Shown here: positions 40,716 through 48,235 of the stretch, piece after piece | Position numbering within the stretch: position 1 is the stretch's first letter | Layout: every line of letters starts with the position of its first letter | Origin: Xanthomonas hortorum | GTDB taxonomy: Bacteria; Pseudomonadota; Gammaproteobacteria; Xanthomonadales; Xanthomonadaceae | Direction: 5' to 3' (one strand) | NCBI RefSeq assembly: GCF_002940005.1 | Contig: NZ_MDEF01000001.1 | Length of the DNA: 64,000 nucleotides | Made by a program: the position numbers and the translations under genes | The notes under the pieces: generated by a model | The model's database searches: none | Seen by the model: the letters and a program-made list of their open reading frames with translations, nothing else | Told to the model about the DNA's origin: nothing

Positions 40716-41270
40716 TCAACCGCGGCGACCCGGGGAGGCTGCCCGGTCGTGGGCCGGTTCTTGCGCCAGTACCGTCACCAGCGTCTGCACCGTCTCCCTG
40801 AGCGTGTCCAGCGCCTCGGGCGACAGGTCCAGCGCCGCGGCCAGGGTCAGCGGCACCTGGCGCGCGCGCGCGCGCAGCGCACGCCCCGACGGGGTGAGTT
40901 CGATCAGCACGCGGCGCTCGTCCGTGGCATCGCGCCGCCGGGTCACCAGGTCGGCGTCGGCCATGCGCTTGAGCAACGGTGTCAGCGTGCCGCTGTCCAG
41001 ATGCAACCGCTCGCCCAGCGCGCCCACGCTCTGCGGCTCGGCTTCCCACAGCACCAGCATGACCAGGTACTGCGGGTAGGTGAGGCCGATGTCGGCCAGC
41101 GCCGGCCGATACAGCCGGGTCAGCAGGTTCGACGCCGCATACAGCGGAAAGCAGACCTGCCGATCCAGGCGCAGGGGATCTTGCGCATCTCCCGCGCCGG
41201 GCGCATCGGTGCGGTTGCGCAGCCTAGGCACGGGATCAGCGGGTGCTGACGGTGATGGCGACATCGACAT
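40716..41270 (-). CDS. ohrR: MarR-family organic-peroxide sensor OhrR
   Basis: A 184-residue MarR protein with the OhrR hallmark L-D-R-Q-V-C-F-P-L-Y-A-A-S-N-L-L; the peroxide-reactive Cys is residue 40 in this numbering. The winged helix follows (S-V-G-A-L-G-E-R-L-H-L-D-S-G-T-L-T-P-L-L-K-R-M). Oxidation of the Cys releases the repressor from DNA. The start lies inside the end of ohr (35-base overlap), suggesting co-translation from the ohr promoter; a start a few codons later is possible. A Ser/Pro-rich N-terminal extension of about 30 residues is unusual for the family. Confidence 0.92.
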   Translation of the reverse strand: MSMSPSPSAPADPVPRLRNRTDAPGAGDAQDPLRLDRQVCFPLYAASNLLTRLYRPALADIGLTYPQYLVMLVLWEAEPQSVGALGERLHLDSGTLTPLLKRMADADLVTRRRDATDERRVLIELTPSGRALRARARQVPLTLAAALDLSPEALDTLRETVQTLVTVLAQEPAHDRAASPGRRG

Positions 41271-41661
41271 TGCCCCTTACCGCGTTCGAATACGGGCACA
41301 CGCTGTGCGCGGCTCTGACGAGCGCCTCCGCGGCCGCCTGGTCGAGCCCGGCGATCACCACGTCCAGTGCCGCCAGCAGCTGGAAGCCGCCGCTGCCGTT
41401 GGGCTCCAGGCCGACCTCGGCGGTCACCTCGATGTCCTGGTCCTTGACCTTGGCGCCCTGGCCGCGAGCGACATGGATGACCGCGTTCTCGAAGCAGGCG
41501 GCGTAGCCGGCGGCGAAGAGCTGTTCCGGATTGGTCGCGCCGCCCTTGCCGCCGAGCCCGGTCGGCAGCGCCAGCGGGAGTTCGAGCAGTCCGTCGTCGC
41601 TGCGGACCGTGCCGGCGCGGCCGCCGATGGCGGTGACCTTGGTGGAATAGAGCGTGCTCAT
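41236..41661 (-). CDS. ohr: Organic hydroperoxide resistance peroxiredoxin Ohr
   Basis: A 141-residue Ohr/OsmC protein with both catalytic cysteines: Cys56 in A-G-Y-A-A-C-F-E-N-A-V and Cys122 in H-S-V-C-P-Y-S-N-A-V-R-G-N. It reduces fatty-acid and other organic hydroperoxides with lipoyl/thiol reductant, which is pertinent beside fatty-acid catabolism and a dihydrolipoamide dehydrogenase 12 kb away. The start at 41661 matches the M-S-T-L-Y-S-T-K-V-T-A start of the family. An OhrR operator lies 37 bases upstream. Confidence 0.96.
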   Translation of the reverse strand: MSTLYSTKVTAIGGRAGTVRSDDGLLELPLALPTGLGGKGGATNPEQLFAAGYAACFENAVIHVARGQGAKVKDQDIEVTAEVGLEPNGSGGFQLLAALDVVIAGLDQAAAEALVRAAHSVCPYSNAVRGNVDVAITVSTR

Positions 41662-41697
41662 GATCAGGAGGCCTCGATCCGTCTGGATGGGCAGATA

Positions 41698-41713
41698 ATA
41701 TTGCACGCAATAT
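41698..41713. promoter_or_regulatory. OhrR operator candidate upstream of ohr
   Basis: ATATTGC-AC-GCAATAT is a perfect inverted repeat with 7-bp arms, within an AT-rich block 37 bases before the ohr start. A second related half, TTGTGCAATT, follows at about 41719. OhrR operators are short AT-rich palindromes containing TTGCAA/ATTGCAT-like arms, so this fits well. Confidence 0.8.
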
Positions 41714-41814
41714 AATTTTGTGCAATTCAGGTGCCGCGGGTTGGCGGCGCATCGTCGAGGGCCTTGCGGGCGCGCCCAGCTTGGATCACCTGGCCGCGCC
41801 GATGGGCCGAAGGG

Positions 41815-42198
41815 TCAACCGGCGTACTGCGCCACGCCGTTGCCGAAGGACCAGTTCTCCTTCCTGACCTCGACCAGGTAGATGAAGACATCCTCCTGGC
41901 GCATGCCCAACTGCTGCGCCAGGCCATCGGCGATGGCCCGGAACAAGGCCTGCTTCAGCTCGGTGGTGCGGCCTTCGTTGAGGGTGATCTGGATGTAGAC
42001 CAGGCCGTCGCTGCGCTCGATGCCCAGATAGCCGGGGTCGTAGACGAAATGATCGCGCTCGTGCTCGGTGATCAGCTGGAAATTGTCGTTGGCGGGAACG
42101 CCGATCACCCCGGTCAGGGCGGCGTAGACGACTTTGCCGATCTTGCGGCCCCGTTCGGGGTCGGGGTGCTTGATGAAATCGATGCGGACGAGGGGCAT
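41815..42198 (-). CDS. Tautomerase-superfamily protein
   Basis: A 127-residue protein starting M-P-L-V-R-I-D-F: after Met removal Pro would be the N-terminal catalytic base, as in 4-oxalocrotonate tautomerases. The length (two beta-alpha-beta units) and the H-P-D-P-E-R-G-R-K-I-G and F-I-Y-L-V-E-V-R-K-E-N-W-S segments are those of the cis-CaaD-like/tautomerase_3 group. Probably a tautomerase or promiscuous hydratase. It stands alone between the ohr region and a TetR gene, on the same strand as both. Confidence 0.82.
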   Translation of the reverse strand: MPLVRIDFIKHPDPERGRKIGKVVYAALTGVIGVPANDNFQLITEHERDHFVYDPGYLGIERSDGLVYIQITLNEGRTTELKQALFRAIADGLAQQLGMRQEDVFIYLVEVRKENWSFGNGVAQYAG

Positions 42199-42333
42199 GG
42201 CGGGTCTCCGGTGGCTGCTGGCGGCGGTGCTGGCGATGCGGAGCGGGGCATCGGCCCGTGTCGGGAGGCGGGACTGGAAGGACGGTCGGCAAGAGGATCG
42301 AGGGTGGCGCTCGGGCCGATGCCGCGCCCCGGC

Positions 42334-43050
42334 TCAGCCGGTCACGCCGGTCCCATCCGGCGCATCCTGGCCGGTGGTCGGATCCGGCCTCGGCGAGGGG
42401 TCGAGCTGCGCCCATTCCAGCAGCATCCGCCGGTGCAGTTCCTTCATGGCCGCGATTTCGCGGCCGGCCGGTCCTTGGCGAAACACCACGTGCTGGAGGA
42501 TCGCGTGCGCCGCCGGCGAGTACAACAGCGTGGCGAAGTTCTCGGTCAACGCGTTACGCGGGACCAGTCCGCGTTGCAGTGCCTGCGCCATGATCTGTTC
42601 CTGTTTCTCCAGATAAGGCAACACCATGTCGCGCCGCCAACCCGCGATCAGGTGCGGAACGCGCGCGCTTTCGGTGATCAGCAGCCGCAGCATGGCGGTC
42701 ACGCCGGGATCGGTCAGCTTCTCGTAGAGCTGGTCGATGAAGAACTCGGCGCGCGCCTGGACGTACTCCGGTCCGACTTCCCCTTCCGGGAGCGGCGCGA
42801 GCACGAGCGACGACATCTGCGGCGTCAGCGTCCTGGCCAGTAGCGCCTCGAAGATCTCCTCCTTGCCGGCGAAATGGGCATAGACGCCGGCCTTGGACAG
42901 CCCGGCGCCACGCGCGATGTCCTCGATCCGGGTCGCAGCGAAGCCATGCTGCGAAAACTGGATCAACGCGGCGTCGAGGATCTGCTGCGAGCGGATTTCG
43001 GGTTTCAGGCGGACCCGCTTCCGGGCGGCTGGCTTCGCGGATGGCTTCAT
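42334..43050 (-). CDS. TetR-family regulator divergent from the polyhydroxyalkanoate cluster
   Basis: A 238-residue TetR protein with a basic N-terminus (M-K-P-S-A-K-P-A-A-R-K-R), the HTH F-A-A-T-R-I-E-D-I-A-R-G-A-G-L-S-K-A-G-V-Y-A-H-F at about residues 35-60, and a TetR_C-type ligand domain. The start at 43050 matches the basic leader. Divergent placement 270 bases from the phasin gene and palindromes between suggest control of the PHA-type cluster; in many bacteria TetR proteins of this type answer to acyl-CoA. Confidence 0.85.
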   Translation of the reverse strand: MKPSAKPAARKRVRLKPEIRSQQILDAALIQFSQHGFAATRIEDIARGAGLSKAGVYAHFAGKEEIFEALLARTLTPQMSSLVLAPLPEGEVGPEYVQARAEFFIDQLYEKLTDPGVTAMLRLLITESARVPHLIAGWRRDMVLPYLEKQEQIMAQALQRGLVPRNALTENFATLLYSPAAHAILQHVVFRQGPAGREIAAMKELHRRMLLEWAQLDPSPRPDPTTGQDAPDGTGVTG

Positions 43051-43149
43051 CGGATGGCTCGGAAAATTGGGCGGGCGCGCATTGGCGCAGTAGAGCCGCG
43101 TCGGGCGCGCCGAACAGCAGCCGTCGATTGTACCGACTCCCACCTTATG

Positions 43150-43196
43150 GACCGTCGGTCGTTAGCGTGCTATTTATAACGAATCAAGGTCGTTAG
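43150..43196. promoter_or_regulatory. Operator candidates between TetR gene and phasin operon
   Basis: GACCGTCGGTC (43150-43160) is a perfect 5-1-5 palindrome that runs into GGTCGTTAG (43157-43165). GGTCGTTAG recurs at 43188-43196, 31 bp later (three helical turns), with the AT-rich stretch TATTTATAACGAATC between, a plausible -10 region. TetR repressors often bind such A-C-C-G-(N)-C-G-G-T sites. Confidence 0.6.
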
Positions 43197-43321
43197 TTGA
43201 TCCAGATCAATGCTTTGCTCGTTCAGGATCGAGACGCTGCGTCCAGCTTCCACCGGCCGGATCGCCGGATGGACCGCCCGCAAGGATGCCCCTTGCCTCT
43301 CCCCACGAACAGGTGACGACC

Positions 43322-43804
43322 ATGAGCCAGACCACCGATCTGCCATTGAACCTCTACAAGGCGAACCTGAGGCTGGAAGTCAGCCTCTTCAGGCTGCTCC
43401 AGGAAAACAGCAAGCAATGGATCGACTTCGGCTACCGTCTGGCGAACGACGCCATTGCCGAGAGCGACGCCGAGAACAAGGAGCTGCTGGACATCGAAAG
43501 CTGGCAGAAGCTGGCGACCCTGCCGGCCGAGTCGTTCTGGCGCCAACTGCAACAGCGCTTCGGCGACACCCAGGCCTTCGCCCAGATCGCGACCAGCACG
43601 CAGACGGCCTTCGCCAGCGGGCTGCAGGACGCGGCGCGCACCTGGCAACAGGAAACCGCCGAGGCCATGGGCAGCGTCGCCTCGGCCGCGCCCGCCGCCG
43701 ATGCCGCGTGGACCGGTCTGTTCAAGCCGTGGGAGCAACTGCTGGCGGATGGTTTCACCCACAAGCCCGCCGCAGGCAAGCCGGCCGCGAAGGGAGCCAA
43801 ATGA
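43322..43804 (+). CDS. Phasin-like granule protein
   Basis: A 160-residue, mostly helical, amphipathic protein: Y-K-A-N-L-R-L-E-V-S-L-F-R-L-L near the N-terminus, a Gln/Ala-rich centre (A-T-S-T-Q-T-A-F-A-S-G-L-Q-D-A) and a Lys/Ala-rich tail (K-P-A-A-G-K-P-A-A-K-G-A-K). This is the look of phasins, which coat polyhydroxyalkanoate granules. It leads the phaB-phaA-DUF3141 operon and overlaps phaB (ATGA). Its short size is normal. Family assignment rests on composition and context. Confidence 0.75.
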   Translation: MSQTTDLPLNLYKANLRLEVSLFRLLQENSKQWIDFGYRLANDAIAESDAENKELLDIESWQKLATLPAESFWRQLQQRFGDTQAFAQIATSTQTAFASGLQDAARTWQQETAEAMGSVASAAPAADAAWTGLFKPWEQLLADGFTHKPAAGKPAAKGAK

Positions 43805-44553
43805 TGGCCGAGGAACAGCAGCGCACCGCGCTGGTCACCGGCGGCATGGGCGGCCTGGGCGAAGCCACCGCCCGGGCCCTGCACGACGCCGGCCACACCG
43901 TCCTGGTGACCCACTCGCGCACCGACGAGGCGGCCGGCGCGTGGCTGGCCAAGGAGGCCGTCGACGGCTACACGTTCATCTCGTACGACGTGGACGTGGC
44001 GGACTGGGACTCGTGCCAGCGCATGGCCGGGCGCATCCATGGCGACGGCCACGCGGTCGACATCCTGATCAACAACGCCGGCATCACCCGCGACGCCACC
44101 TTCCGCAAGCTGAGCAAGGAGCACTGGGACGCGGTGCTGCGGGTGAACCTGGATTCGATGTTCAACGTCACCAAGCCGTTCATCGAGGGCATGCTCGAGC
44201 GCGGCTGGGGGCGGATCGTCAACATCTCCTCGATCAACGGCAGCAAGGGCCAGTTCGGGCAGACCAACTATGCCGCGTCCAAGGCCGGCATCCACGGCTT
44301 CACCAAGGCGCTCGCGCTGGAGGTGGCGCGCAAGGGCGTGACGGTCAACACGGTTTCGCCCGGCTACCTGGCCACGTCCATGGTGACGTCGCTGGCCGAG
44401 GACGTCCTCGGCCAGATCGCGGGCGGCATCCCCGTCGGCCGCCTCGGCGACCCGCGGGAGATCGCCGCGCTGATCGCCTTCATCGCCAGCGAAGCCGGCG
44501 CGTTCATGACCGGCAGCAATGTCGCGATGAACGGCGGGCAGCACATGTCCTAG
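43801..44553 (+). CDS. phaB: Acetoacetyl-CoA reductase (PhaB-type SDR)
   Basis: A 250-residue short-chain dehydrogenase: cofactor loop T-G-G-M-G-G-L-G at 13-20, N-N-A-G at 91-94, catalytic Ser144 region (I-S-S-I-N-G-S-K-G-Q-F-G-Q), Tyr157 and Lys161 (Y-A-A-S-K). The N-G-S-K-G-Q-F-G-Q-T-N-Y stretch is diagnostic of PhaB. It reduces acetoacetyl-CoA to 3-hydroxybutyryl-CoA with NADPH. The start overlaps the phasin stop; the next codon is also ATG. PhaA follows after 83 bases. Confidence 0.93.
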   Translation: MMAEEQQRTALVTGGMGGLGEATARALHDAGHTVLVTHSRTDEAAGAWLAKEAVDGYTFISYDVDVADWDSCQRMAGRIHGDGHAVDILINNAGITRDATFRKLSKEHWDAVLRVNLDSMFNVTKPFIEGMLERGWGRIVNISSINGSKGQFGQTNYAASKAGIHGFTKALALEVARKGVTVNTVSPGYLATSMVTSLAEDVLGQIAGGIPVGRLGDPREIAALIAFIASEAGAFMTGSNVAMNGGQHMS

Positions 44554-44636
44554 CAGCGACGGCCGCAGCGGGCACCGGCCGCAGCCGCGCCGCTTGCCCG
44601 CGACTCCCCCGACAACGCCTCCATCGAGGTTCCAAC

Positions 44637-45815
44637 ATGACCGACATCGCCATTCTCGCCGCCACCCGCACCGCCATCGGCAGTTTCCAGGGCAGCCTGT
44701 CCGGCACCGCCGCGCCGGCACTGGGCGCGCACCTGATCCGCGGCATCGTCGAACGCACCGGGGTGGACCCGGCGCAGATCGACGAGGTCATCCTCGGCCA
44801 GATCATCACCGGCGGCTCCGGGCAGAACCCCGCCCGGCAGGCCGCCATCCTCGCCGGCCTGCCGGTCGCCGTGCCGGCGGTGACCGTCAACAAGGTCTGC
44901 GGCTCCGGCCTGAAGGCCGTGCACCTGGGCGCGCAGGCGATCCGTGCCGGCGATGCCGGGCTGATCCTCGCCGGCGGCCAGGAGAACATGAGCCTGGCGC
45001 CCTACGTGCTGCCGAAGGCGCGCACCGGCCTGCGCCTGGGCCATGCGCAACTGGAGGACAGCCTGATCCGCGACGGCCTGTGGGACGCGTTCAACGACTA
45101 CCACATGGGCATCACCGCCGAGAACCTGGCCGAGCGCTACGGCATCACCCGCGAGCAGCAGGATGCCTTCGCCGCCGCCTCGCAGGAGAAGGCGATCGAC
45201 GCGGTCGCCACCGGCCGCTTCAGAGACGAGATCACGCCGATCGACATCCCGCAGCGCAAGGGCGACCCGCTGCTGTTCGACACCGACGAGTCGCCGCGCG
45301 CCCACACCACGATCGAGGCGCTGGCCGGGCTCAGGCCCTCGTTCAAGAAGGACGGCACCGTCACCGCCGGCAACGCATCCCCGCTCAACGACGGCGCCGC
45401 GGTGCTGCTGCTGGCCAGCGCCGACAGGGCCAAGGCCCTGGGCCTGCCGGTGCTGGCCTGGATCAAGTCCTACGCCAGCGTCGGCGTCGACCCGGCGATC
45501 ATGGGCATCGGCCCGGTGACCGCCACGCGCAAGGCGCTGCAAAAGGCCGGCTGGACCCTGGACGACCTGGACCTGATCGAGGCCAACGAGGCCTTCGCCG
45601 CGCAGTCGCTGGCGGTCAGCCGGGACCTGGGCTGGGATCCGGCAAAGGTCAACGTCAACGGCGGCGCGATCGCGCTGGGCCACCCGATCGGCGCCTCCGG
45701 CGCGCGCATCCTGGTCACCCTGGTGCACGAACTGATCCGCCGCGACGACAAGAAGGGCCTGGCGACGCTGTGCATCGGCGGCGGCCAGGGCGTGGGACTT
45801 GCGATCGAACGCTGA
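44637..45815 (+). CDS. phaA: Acetyl-CoA acetyltransferase (PhaA)
   Basis: A 392-residue biosynthetic-type thiolase: nucleophile Cys88 (N-K-V-C-G-S-G-L-K-A-V-H), G-Q-E-N-M-S, G-H-P-I-G-A-S-G-A-R and C-I-G-G-G-Q-G-V. Length and motifs are those of PhaA/AtoB. It condenses two acetyl-CoA to acetoacetyl-CoA, the substrate of the adjacent PhaB. The start at 44637 begins with the conserved M-T-D-I-A-I-L-A-A-T-R-T. It ends 10 bases before the DUF3141 gene. Confidence 0.95.
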   Translation: MTDIAILAATRTAIGSFQGSLSGTAAPALGAHLIRGIVERTGVDPAQIDEVILGQIITGGSGQNPARQAAILAGLPVAVPAVTVNKVCGSGLKAVHLGAQAIRAGDAGLILAGGQENMSLAPYVLPKARTGLRLGHAQLEDSLIRDGLWDAFNDYHMGITAENLAERYGITREQQDAFAAASQEKAIDAVATGRFRDEITPIDIPQRKGDPLLFDTDESPRAHTTIEALAGLRPSFKKDGTVTAGNASPLNDGAAVLLLASADRAKALGLPVLAWIKSYASVGVDPAIMGIGPVTATRKALQKAGWTLDDLDLIEANEAFAAQSLAVSRDLGWDPAKVNVNGGAIALGHPIGASGARILVTLVHELIRRDDKKGLATLCIGGGQGVGLAIER

Positions 45816-45825
45816 GGAACCCGCC

Positions 45826-48183
45826 ATGACCGAGACCACCACCGCCGGCCAGGACTGGAATCGCTGGCTCACCGATCCGCTGGCGCTGGGGGGCGCGGCG
45901 CTCGAGTACGCCGTCGACGCCTGGCAACGCGGCCTGCTGTACGCCGACGTCCGCCGCGAGCGCGGCAACCAGTACCGCGAACACCTGCAGGAGAAGGTTC
46001 CGCACGTGCTCGGCTTCGCCGCCGAGTTGGTGATGTCCGGCCTGGACCTGCCGCGACCGGTGAACTACGGGCTGGTGCGCGTCACCCCGCCCGAGGGCAT
46101 GACGCCCGAGCCCGGCAAACGCCCGTTCGTGGTGGTCGACCCGCGCGCCGGGCATGGCCCGGGCATCGGCGGCTTCAAGCCCGACAGCGAGATCGGCGCC
46201 GCGTTCAAGGCCGGGCATCCCTGCTACTTCGTCGGGTTCACCCCCGATCCGGTACCGGGGCAGACGGTCGAGGACGTGATGCGCGCCGAGGCGGCGTTCG
46301 TGCGCAAGGTCGCCGAACTGCATCCGGACAGCCGCGGCAAGCCGGCGGTGATCGGCAACTGCCAGGCCGGCTGGCAGGTGCTGATGGCCGCGGCGGTATG
46401 GCCCGAGTTGTTCGGGCCGATCATCGTCGCCGGCGCGCCGCTGTCGTACTGGGCCGGTGACAACCCGATGCGCTACGCCGGTGGCCTGCTCGGCGGCAGT
46501 TGGCTGACCGCGCTCACCGGCGACGTCGGCGCCGGCCGCTGGGACGGCGCCTGGCTGGTGCAGAACTTCGAGAACCTGGACCCGGCCAACACCCTGTGGA
46601 GCAAGAACTACAACCTGTACTCGAAGGTCGATACCGAGGCCGAACGCTACCTGGGCTTCGAGAAGTACTGGGGTGGCCACGTGTTCCTGGACGCCGGCGA
46701 AATGCAGTACATCGCCGACAACCTGTTCATCGGCAACAAGCTGGCCACCGCCGGACTGACGACCTCCGACGGCGTGCGCATCGACCTGCGCAACATCCGC
46801 TCGCCGATCGTGGTGTTCTGCTCCTACGGCGACAACATCACCCCACCGCCGCAGGCGCTGGGCTGGATCACCGACCTGTACCGCGACGACGCCGACGTCG
46901 CCGGCCACGACCAGACCATCGTCTACGCCACCCACGACAGCATCGGCCACCTGGGCATCTTCGTGTCCTCCAGCGTGGGGCGGAAGGAACACCGGGAGTT
47001 CGCCGCGAACATCGACGTCATCGACCTGCTGCCGGCGGGCATCTACTGCGCCGAGGTCGACGAGCGCCCGGAGGGCGTGCCGGAAGCCGAGTTGACCGAC
47101 GCCTCCTACCTGATGCGGATCCGCCGCAGCGGCGTCGAGGAGGTGCGCGGCATCGTTCGGCCCGACCCGGAGAGCGAACGCCGCTTCGCCGCGGCCGCGC
47201 GCATCTCGCAGAGCAACCTGGCGCTGTACCGCAATCTGGCACAGCCCTGGGTCCGGGCGCTGTCGACCGAGTACGGCGCCCGCTGGCTGCAGGCGCTGCA
47301 CCCGATGCGCACCGGCTACGAAGGGTGGTCCGACCGGCACCCGCTGGCCCCGCTGGTCGCCGATGCGGCCGAGCGGGTCCGCGGCAGCCGGCGGCCCGTC
47401 GCCGCCGACAATCCGTTCCTGCAGGCACAGGCGAGCTGGTCGGATGCGATCGAGGCGCTGCTCGACCACTATCGCGATCACCGCGACGCGATCTATGCCG
47501 CGATGTTCGACACCCTCTACGGATGGCCTGCGGTGCAGGCGCTGGCGGGCATGAGCGTGCACGACCAGAGCCCCCCGCGCCGCCATCCGGGTGATTCGCC
47601 GGAGCACCGCCGCTGGCTGACCGAGGCGTTGGCCGGGCTGCGCGAGGATCTCGATCGGGGCGGACTGCCGGAGGCGGTGATCCGCGCCATCTTCTACGCG
47701 ATGCGCGCCCGCGGCGAGTCCGACGGGCGGCATTTCCGTCACGCCGCGCAGTTGCTGCAGCGGCACCTGGGACGAGGCCAGAGCTTCGACCCGGACGCGT
47801 TCCGCCAGCAGGTGCGCCGGCAGGCGCTGCTGCTGCGGCTGGATGCGCCGGCCGCGGTCGCGGCGATCCCCGGCCTGCTGGCGCGATCGCCTGCCGACGA
47901 GATCCGGCGCGCCGCGGCCGCGGTCGCCAGTGTGGTCGAACGCGGCGGCGCGCTGTCGGCGCAGGAACAGGAGCAGCTGCGCCAGGTCCTGGCGCTCTTC
48001 GCCCAGGCCGTGCCGGACGCCTCGACCGCCGCGTCCGGGCTGCCGGCCGCAAAAGTCGCGCCGAGCACCCCGGTGCCGCAGCCTTCCCGGACCGCGTCCC
48101 GGAAGACGGTCGCACCCAAGCGCGAAGCGGGCGCAAAGGCTGCGCCGCGCAAGACCCGGCGCGGCGGCCCGCGTGGACGATGA
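45826..48183 (+). CDS. DUF3141 protein, PHA-synthase-like alpha/beta hydrolase
   Basis: A 785-residue protein. The first ~430 residues are an alpha/beta-hydrolase fold similar to PHA synthase: W-Q-R-G-L-L-Y-A-D-V-R-R-E-R-G at 33-47, F-V-V-V-D-P-R-A-G-H-G-P-G at 101-113 and a lipase-like box G-N-C-Q-A-G at 177-182 with Cys179 as probable nucleophile. Residues about 430-720 are helical, with a TerB-like segment near the end (I-F-Y-A-M-R-A-R-G-E-S-D), and a Pro/Ala/Lys-rich tail follows. It occupies the place of PhaC in a phasin-phaB-phaA operon, so it may polymerise or bind hydroxyacyl-CoA; activity of this family is not established. Start 45826 chosen for its spacing after PhaA. Confidence 0.85.
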   Translation: MTETTTAGQDWNRWLTDPLALGGAALEYAVDAWQRGLLYADVRRERGNQYREHLQEKVPHVLGFAAELVMSGLDLPRPVNYGLVRVTPPEGMTPEPGKRPFVVVDPRAGHGPGIGGFKPDSEIGAAFKAGHPCYFVGFTPDPVPGQTVEDVMRAEAAFVRKVAELHPDSRGKPAVIGNCQAGWQVLMAAAVWPELFGPIIVAGAPLSYWAGDNPMRYAGGLLGGSWLTALTGDVGAGRWDGAWLVQNFENLDPANTLWSKNYNLYSKVDTEAERYLGFEKYWGGHVFLDAGEMQYIADNLFIGNKLATAGLTTSDGVRIDLRNIRSPIVVFCSYGDNITPPPQALGWITDLYRDDADVAGHDQTIVYATHDSIGHLGIFVSSSVGRKEHREFAANIDVIDLLPAGIYCAEVDERPEGVPEAELTDASYLMRIRRSGVEEVRGIVRPDPESERRFAAAARISQSNLALYRNLAQPWVRALSTEYGARWLQALHPMRTGYEGWSDRHPLAPLVADAAERVRGSRRPVAADNPFLQAQASWSDAIEALLDHYRDHRDAIYAAMFDTLYGWPAVQALAGMSVHDQSPPRRHPGDSPEHRRWLTEALAGLREDLDRGGLPEAVIRAIFYAMRARGESDGRHFRHAAQLLQRHLGRGQSFDPDAFRQQVRRQALLLRLDAPAAVAAIPGLLARSPADEIRRAAAAVASVVERGGALSAQEQEQLRQVLALFAQAVPDASTAASGLPAAKVAPSTPVPQPSRTASRKTVAPKREAGAKAAPRKTRRGGPRGR

Positions 48184-48235
48184 TCCCGACGGGGCGTTCA
48201 CATGAAGCCGCGTTCGCCGACATGAGGTTGCCTTG

